This document shows, in pieces, positions 7,171 to 11,122 of a stretch of 11,122 nt of DNA; within the stretch, counting starts at the first letter, position 1, and every line of letters begins with the position of its first letter. A program made the position numbers and the translations under genes. The notes beneath the pieces were generated by a model, which saw only the letters and a list, made by a program, of their open reading frames with translations, ran no database searches and had not been told where the DNA came from. The DNA is from GWF2-50-93 sp041666985 (GTDB taxonomy: Bacteria; Verrucomicrobiota; Lentisphaeria; Victivallales; GWF2-50-93), in the NCBI GenBank assembly GCA_041666985.1, contig JBAYFV010000096.1, positions 1-11,122 of the forward strand, given 5' to 3'.

Positions 7171-7317
7171 GATCGGAAGACATGGGCAGATCCACCGGAT
7201 CCCAGGTCCCGGGAGCTTCCTGACGCAGATTGACAAATGCTGCATGGACATGTCCAGCTCAAGGCGGAAAACGGATTCCAAAAAGGAACGGAAGCGGGTT
7301 CTGCGCGAAATGAAAAA

Positions 7318-8688
7318 TCAGAGGAGGCTTATCAGGGGCGGATTGGATTCCCGGGAACAGCTGTTGTGGAAGGATTCACATGTTTTTTCGGCTTTTCTCC
7401 AGTAGTCACTGTCCGGTTTGAGGAAAATATCCTGATGCACCGGTCCGGTTATTGATTCGAGGACTTCCCTTATATGCACCTTTTCAGGAGGCAGCGCCGG
7501 AAGATACGAGGCGTCCTTTTCATTGTTCTCCCTTATCAGTTTGGACTGGAGAAGAAAAGGAACCACATCCTCTATGAAAGTCTCAGGAACTCCGGTTTTG
7601 GCGGACAAATCCTCCCTGTCCGGCGGAGTTTTCCCTTTTTCAAAGCAATCATTTATCATCAGAATGCATGCGAGTGCGATTTTCTGCCTGTACGAGGGGG
7701 TTATATCGGAGGCCAGATGCCTGCTTCTGAAAAGATCGATATTCTGGACTGCAAATGCGACGTGCGCTCCGAAAAGGACGATAAGCCAGGCGAAATAAAG
7801 GGCGGCAAGCATGATGGGTATAACCGCCAATCCTCCGAAAAAAGTATGCATCTGAACCGCCTTTGACACATAAATGAAACTCAGATTGTTATTCATCTGC
7901 CAGAGTGTTCCGCCGACAATTCCGCCGACAATAGCCGGATATAACCTGACCTGGACATTTGGAACAATCTTATAAAACACCGCAAAACCGAACCAGAGCG
8001 TAATGAACGGCAGTATTTTCACCACAACATAGGTCGCCGAATTGTTTATCCCCTTGGCCAGCATCACAAACTGGGTCCCCGTAAGCCCCATTGTAATAAA
8101 TATCACCAGGGGAAGCAGGGTGAGACACAGCCAGTACTGAAGGAACTGATGCCATATCGGCCGTCCACGTTTCGCATTCCAGATGTCGTTCATCGCATTC
8201 TCAATGGTGCGCAGCATTGAGTATGCGATGAAAAGGAAGGGGATTATTCCGTAAAGCCCGAGTTTTCCGGCATCAAGCCTTATGAGCAGATCGGCCAGTT
8301 TTTTTACTGCAAGCCCCTTTGCGGATATTTTCAACTTGTCCCCGTCGTCTCCGGCCGGAACCGATTCAAGCTGCGGCGCAACATTTTCGACGAAACTGTC
8401 GATCGCCCTCGGAATGAATTCTTCAGCTTTGTCACGCAGGAACCCCTTTGAAAAAGTCATGGCAATGATAAGGAGGGGGATCATGCCGAGAACGGTCGTA
8501 TAGCTGAGGGATGAAGCCGTTGAAAGCGTTTTCTTCTCCATGAAATCATGCGCAATCATGTAAATGACCCGGATTGGCACGATAAACGGGCGGAGAAACG
8601 ACGGAGTCGCATCCTTTTCCATCGTCCAGACATCGTTGAGGAAAAATTTCCTGAGCTTTCCAAATAAGTCTTTTTTATTTCTGCTCAT
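7318..8688 (-). CDS. YihY/BrkB-family membrane protein with C-terminal winged-helix-like region
   Basis: The protein has 456 residues. After a short charged N-terminus, about six hydrophobic segments follow: 60-82, 143-161, 176-196, 221-242, 249-265 and 283-314. The family signature is seen in TIENAMNDIWNAKRGRP (161-177). It is an inner-membrane protein, and its family was once misnamed ribonuclease BN; its transport or envelope role is not firmly known. Residues about 330-390 (QKIALACILMINDCF, then DREDLSAKTGVPETFIEDVV) look like a winged helix, a C-terminal addition I associate with longer members. The last 30 residues are polar and unremarkable. The gene starts seven bases after the cobS stop and has no clear ribosome binding site, so it is probably translationally coupled to cobS. 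The convergent lyase operon ends 147 bases away. Confidence 0.9.
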   Translation of the reverse strand: MSRNKKDLFGKLRKFFLNDVWTMEKDATPSFLRPFIVPIRVIYMIAHDFMEKKTLSTASSLSYTTVLGMIPLLIIAMTFSKGFLRDKAEEFIPRAIDSFVENVAPQLESVPAGDDGDKLKISAKGLAVKKLADLLIRLDAGKLGLYGIIPFLFIAYSMLRTIENAMNDIWNAKRGRPIWHQFLQYWLCLTLLPLVIFITMGLTGTQFVMLAKGINNSATYVVVKILPFITLWFGFAVFYKIVPNVQVRLYPAIVGGIVGGTLWQMNNNLSFIYVSKAVQMHTFFGGLAVIPIMLAALYFAWLIVLFGAHVAFAVQNIDLFRSRHLASDITPSYRQKIALACILMINDCFEKGKTPPDREDLSAKTGVPETFIEDVVPFLLQSKLIRENNEKDASYLPALPPEKVHIREVLESITGPVHQDIFLKPDSDYWRKAEKTCESFHNSCSRESNPPLISLL

Positions 8689-8695
8689 AATTCAA

Positions 8696-9571
8696 TCACA
8701 TTAGCATTTCAGGCAGAATCAAACCGAACGCCGCCGCGAGTTCCGCAGTTTCACAGCAGGCCCCCAATATGTCACCGGTAACGCCTCCCAAAAGCCTGCC
8801 CGCCTTAACCTTCCAGTACATGAGGACAAACCATGAAAGAAGCACTGCAAGCGCCAGATTTATCAGGGGGATCAGGAATCCGAAAGGAACAAGCCAGATG
8901 AATCCCACGACAAGAAAGACAACGGGAACTTTCCCGACAATTATCGCTCCCGTACCTGCTTCACGGGGATAACGGCCGATTGCCGCAAGAAACAGCATTG
9001 CGAACCTCGCAATAACCGGTATTGCCACTAGAAATCCGAGGGGAGCCAGAGCCCTGCATGCTTTCAAGAGGGTCATGTGCTGGCTCAGTTGTTCCCTGTA
9101 GATCATTAAAAACCTCTCGGTGGCATAAACCTGCCCGTAGATTATTACGAAATAAACCGCAAGCATTTTCCCGATGAAAAGGAGAGAGAGATACGCGTTG
9201 GCGGCTGTCCCCGAATGCGGATCTTTCATTATCCTGAGCCTGTCCCCCTTTGTGGAGGCGGTTGAAGTGAAGGCGTCGCACGCGTCGCAGAATCCGTCTA
9301 TATGGAACATTTTCGTGAGCCATGCAAGAACGGCCACAAAAAAGAAAGCTCCAAGGATATTTACTGCGTAAATCGCAAGCTGGGTGTTGTTTCCGAAAAA
9401 GCTCAGAAGCATGAACGGAAGTGCGGCTATAAATCCGAGTATGTATCCGCAGAACGGAAAATAACCCGAACTCCTGCCCCATTCCAAGTCACCGGACACA
9501 CCTGTTTTCACGGGAATTCTTGTCAGGAGGGAAAGCGCGAGAATAAAAGGTCTTATGATAAAACTGTTCAA
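8696..9571 (-). CDS. cobS: Adenosylcobinamide-GDP ribazoletransferase (cobalamin 5'-phosphate synthase)
   Basis: This integral membrane enzyme joins adenosylcobinamide-GDP with alpha-ribazole (or its phosphate) in the last stage of cobalamin assembly. Its 291 residues carry the family motifs: LLTRIPV near the N-terminus, H90-I-D-G-F-C-D-A-C-D99 (the DxxxD-type metal and substrate site), RLRIMKDPHSGTAANA (111-126) and GGVTGDILGA (262-271). Several hydrophobic helices lie between and after these. It is longer than the roughly 250 residues usual for CobS. The excess sits around 145-180 (YGQVYATERF to ACRALAPLGF), a partly charged insertion between helices. The start is a TTG at 9571, 13 bases after the preceding stop, with a G-rich stretch upstream; no better in-frame start exists. 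No other cobalamin gene is in the window, so it may serve a salvage route or its partners lie elsewhere. Confidence 0.93.
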   Translation of the reverse strand: MNSFIIRPFILALSLLTRIPVKTGVSGDLEWGRSSGYFPFCGYILGFIAALPFMLLSFFGNNTQLAIYAVNILGAFFFVAVLAWLTKMFHIDGFCDACDAFTSTASTKGDRLRIMKDPHSGTAANAYLSLLFIGKMLAVYFVIIYGQVYATERFLMIYREQLSQHMTLLKACRALAPLGFLVAIPVIARFAMLFLAAIGRYPREAGTGAIIVGKVPVVFLVVGFIWLVPFGFLIPLINLALAVLLSWFVLMYWKVKAGRLLGGVTGDILGACCETAELAAAFGLILPEMLM

Positions 9572-9584
9572 AGTGAAGCCCGCC

Positions 9585-10190
9585 CTACCCGTTCGCCTTT
9601 TCCCATGCTTTTATTTTTTCATCGGACAGTCTGAAATTGACATGCAGTCCGCAAACTTTCCTGGCCTTTGCCCAGCTGCCGTTCCCAAGCTTTTTCATGC
9701 CGGCGGCAAGGAGATACTGGTATTTCTCCCTCATGTTCGGATAGGCAAGATCCACATTCCTTCGATACAGTTCAAGGATTTCCTTTTTTATATCAGCCTT
9801 GCTCATACTTCTTCTGAGCCGGACTTTCCGATAGTCAAAACCGGCTGCACTTACAGCCGCACCCCAGTTTTTATACCTCTTCATGGCCGCCATATACAAC
9901 GGCCTGTTGCTCTTGCAGGTATAGTTGGAACTCAGGGACTGCCCGGACTTATGTCTCTTTTTTATCTCCCTGATGATTATTTCTTTTGACCATATGCGAT
10001 ACTTCCTTATTGTACTGTAATCGAGACCGCAGGCCTCAATGGCATATTTCCAGGAACCGAAAATCCGTTCCGCAGCAGCATAGACCGCAGAATAATTCGT
10101 GGCATAGTATGCCGAATTCAGCGGTTTCCTGCCATACTTCGACATAATATGGTCTATTATTGATTTGCCATCCCATTTTCTTCTAAACAT
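9585..10190 (-). CDS. Protein of three HNH-associated-type DNA-binding repeats
   Basis: The 201 residues consist almost wholly of three repeats of about 60 residues: 5-62, 66-124 and 128-187. Each has a helix start like W/MSKxxIIxEI, a middle segment, then LYxAAxxxFGSWxxAxxAxGLDY (for example VYAAAERIFGSWKYAIEACG at 36-55 and LYMAAMKRYKNWGAAVSAAG at 98-117). A stub resembling the start of a fourth repeat (LSDEKIKAWEKANG) ends the protein. This resembles the homing-endonuclease-associated repeat family (PF18780, HNH_repeat). The protein is very basic, which fits nucleic-acid binding, but no HNH or other nuclease motif is present. The ribosome binding site GAGGAG lies close to the ATG. The gene is 37 bases from the PLDc_N-like gene and 13 from cobS, so it is probably in their operon. 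The function is unknown; a regulator or chromatin-like protein is possible. Confidence 0.75.
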   Translation of the reverse strand: MFRRKWDGKSIIDHIMSKYGRKPLNSAYYATNYSAVYAAAERIFGSWKYAIEACGLDYSTIRKYRIWSKEIIIREIKKRHKSGQSLSSNYTCKSNRPLYMAAMKRYKNWGAAVSAAGFDYRKVRLRRSMSKADIKKEILELYRRNVDLAYPNMREKYQYLLAAGMKKLGNGSWAKARKVCGLHVNFRLSDEKIKAWEKANG

Positions 10191-10227
10191 TTGCTCCTCA
10201 AGATATTTACTTTGTTAAAAGATAATT

Positions 10228-10464
10228 TCAGCTCCGGGGAGACAGCTTATCTGTTTCACCGGGAAAAACGCTCTTCCTGTTCGTCTTAAACCTCAAGAGC
10301 AAATAAAGAGTCGCTCCGAAGACATACAGGAGAACTATTACACACATCCATATCACCTTGTCCCATTCCTTCGATTCATAGTATATGCAGTCCACAAGCA
10401 TCCACAGCTGAAAAAGCAATCCTATGAAAAAAATCGCCATACCCACCATAATTGTTTCAGGCAT
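10228..10464 (-). CDS. Small two-helix membrane protein, PLDc_N-like
   Basis: The protein has 78 residues from the ATG at 10464, which has AAGGAGG seven bases upstream. An earlier in-frame start at 10518 would add 18 residues and lacks such a site. Two membrane helices are seen at about 6-27 and 36-57, joined by a short charged loop (YYESKEWDK), followed by a basic tail. The pattern WxLVD...K..W........G..LY matches the PLDc_N domain (PF13396), here as a stand-alone small protein with no phospholipase D part. It is likely an inner-membrane protein; the role is unknown. It is the first gene of the apparent cluster leading to cobS. Confidence 0.8.
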   Translation of the reverse strand: MPETIMVGMAIFFIGLLFQLWMLVDCIYYESKEWDKVIWMCVIVLLYVFGATLYLLLRFKTNRKSVFPGETDKLSPRS

Positions 10465-10823
10465 ATTTGAGCCTCCTTGTCTTAACTTGCCGTCTCTAAG
10501 CCATACTGTCGCCGGCAAACCGCATTAAAAAATCTCCAATTCCAAAACCGCAAACAAAAAAAACAATCCAAGAACGCGCCTTGCGGCATTAACTGCAAAC
10601 AAATATTGTCTGGAGCCTGAGCTTGGATTTTACGTGTCAATTCCGGTTACGGTTACGCAATCGGAACAGTTAAATATATCCGATCTAATCCGTCTGTACA
10701 ACTCAAGGAGTGATCTTGAGCCGCGATTTTCTGAATTTCGAGTAATGGCTCAGTAACCACGCCCCTTCCCGAAGGGGCGTGGTTACTGAGCCATTACCTC
10801 ATTGCCGTAATTTTGAAATCACC
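10465..10823. other. 359-base intergenic region between two minus-strand genes
   Basis: I see no gene here. It holds the large inverted repeat at 10742-10797, a CTCAAG/CTTGAG hairpin (10702-10720), an ATCGGA/TCCGAT dyad with a 13-base A/T-rich centre (10660-10684) and a tandem GGTTAC pair (10645-10656). A promoter for the downstream minus-strand cluster should lie here. The best I find, TTGCGG-N18-TTTAAT in the stretch just upstream of the PLDc_N-like gene, is weak. Confidence 0.5.
10742..10797. repeat. Perfect 27-bp inverted repeat with a 2-base centre
   Basis: The left arm (10742-10768) and right arm (10771-10797) are exact reverse complements, with CC between. Each arm begins or ends with GTAATGGCTCAG or its complement and has a GC-rich inner part (CCACGCCCCTTC). 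As RNA it would be a very stable hairpin. On the minus strand it starts 26 bases after the stop of the right-edge gene, where a terminator would sit, but neither side has a T-tract. It may be a 3'-end-stabilising hairpin, a factor-independent terminator of atypical form, or a copy of a dispersed palindromic repeat. Confidence 0.85.
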
Positions 10824-11122
10824 TCATGCACATTGGCATTTGATTCTTATTTTAGCGGTCCCATAAGGCTCCAAAGACAATCTCAGCAGGGCTTCATTCC
10901 GGTCAATCTCAATTATCTCGAATTCCTTGTCAGACGATATGCTGCTTTCCTTTATAATATCAGGAATTTTTATTCTTACCAGCGGTCTTATGGCATGGCC
11001 TTTTCCAGGGCAGCGGTCATCGCTGATGATTACATGCGCGTCGCCGTTCGTATCCCGGAACCCGATAAGTGTTCCTGCCGAGCATTCAACCTCCTTGTCG
11101 CCGACCAGGGACATGGCAAGCT
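10824..11122 (-). CDS. Protein of unknown function, 5' partial at the right edge
   Basis: The frame stays open to the window edge. An ATG at 11114 would give 96 residues but has too little upstream sequence to judge, and the preceding codons read smoothly on, so the true start is probably outside. The visible part is beta-rich and polar (VECSAGTLIGFRDTNGDAHV, then VRIKIPDIIK, FEIIEIDRNEALLRLSL and KIRIKCQC). It has three cysteines, two of them in the KCQCA end. No membrane segment or known motif is seen. I do not recognise it. The alternation of short strands suggests a small beta-barrel or sandwich as the C-terminal domain of a longer protein. Confidence 0.6.
   Translation of the reverse strand, partial: LAMSLVGDKEVECSAGTLIGFRDTNGDAHVIISDDRCPGKGHAIRPLVRIKIPDIIKESSISSDKEFEIIEIDRNEALLRLSLEPYGTAKIRIKCQCA

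Noticed and set aside
7170..7180. AGATCGGAAGA, identical to the first 11 bases of a common sequencing adapter.
   Set aside because: The match stops after 11 bases and the following sequence continues normally, so chance is the better explanation.
7245..7256. Perfect 12-base palindrome TGGACATGTCCA between convergent genes.
   Set aside because: It resembles the GGACA dyads, but the arms directly abut and it is far from any promoter. A 12-base palindrome is expected occasionally by chance.
7073..7405. Plus-strand open frame rich in Lys and Arg after the second small gene.
   Set aside because: It overlaps that gene and the end of the YihY-type gene in other frames, has no ribosome binding site of its own and resembles no protein.
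10716..10745. Nine-codon open frame (TTG start) after AAGGAG.
   Set aside because: Too short, with a weak start codon, and ends within the palindrome; the AAGGAG is part of a small hairpin and is likely coincidental.

Overview
This 11.1 kb bacterial chromosomal window has roughly even base composition. It holds ten protein genes, two of them cut by the window edges, and no tRNA, rRNA, CRISPR array or recognisable transposase. Most starts have AGGAG-type ribosome binding sites. A large secreted-polysaccharidase-like protein, an AraC regulator beside a lyase operon, a YyaL/SPATA20 protein and a lone cobS together suggest a heterotroph of the PVC group. Lentisphaerota is my best guess, made from the general look of the proteins; a 16S gene or database placement would be needed to confirm it.

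Left part (1-3859): two convergent genes. The first is the C-terminal part of a protein with a mutarotase-like beta-sandwich followed by a jelly-roll carbohydrate-binding-like domain; its reading frame is open through the left edge. The second, on the minus strand, is a full-length thioredoxin-domain protein of the YyaL/SPATA20 family.

Middle part (3860-7170): the most interesting region. A 508-base regulatory stretch holds a plausible minus promoter for the yyaL-like gene and a strong plus promoter for an AraC-family regulator. It also carries GGACA/TGTCC-type dyads. Directly after the regulator comes a near-consensus promoter with a similar dyad just downstream. It drives a lyase of the dihydrodipicolinate synthase/N-acetylneuraminate lyase superfamily and two small cysteine-containing proteins that resemble each other and, weakly, the ATC-hydrolase family. 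This looks like a self-contained, regulator-controlled catabolic or detoxifying module. The lyase keeps the Schiff-base lysine but lacks the residues that mark DapA, so its substrate is unknown.

Right part (7318-11122): all genes are on the minus strand. Read in transcription order there is a partial gene of unknown function entering from the right edge, then a 359-base gap with a perfect 27-bp inverted repeat. A tight four-gene cluster follows: a small two-helix PLDc_N-like membrane protein, a protein made of three HNH-associated-type repeats, cobS (cobalamin assembly) and a YihY/BrkB-type membrane protein with a C-terminal winged-helix-like region. Gaps within the cluster are 37, 13 and 7 bases, so co-transcription is likely although the functions look unrelated.
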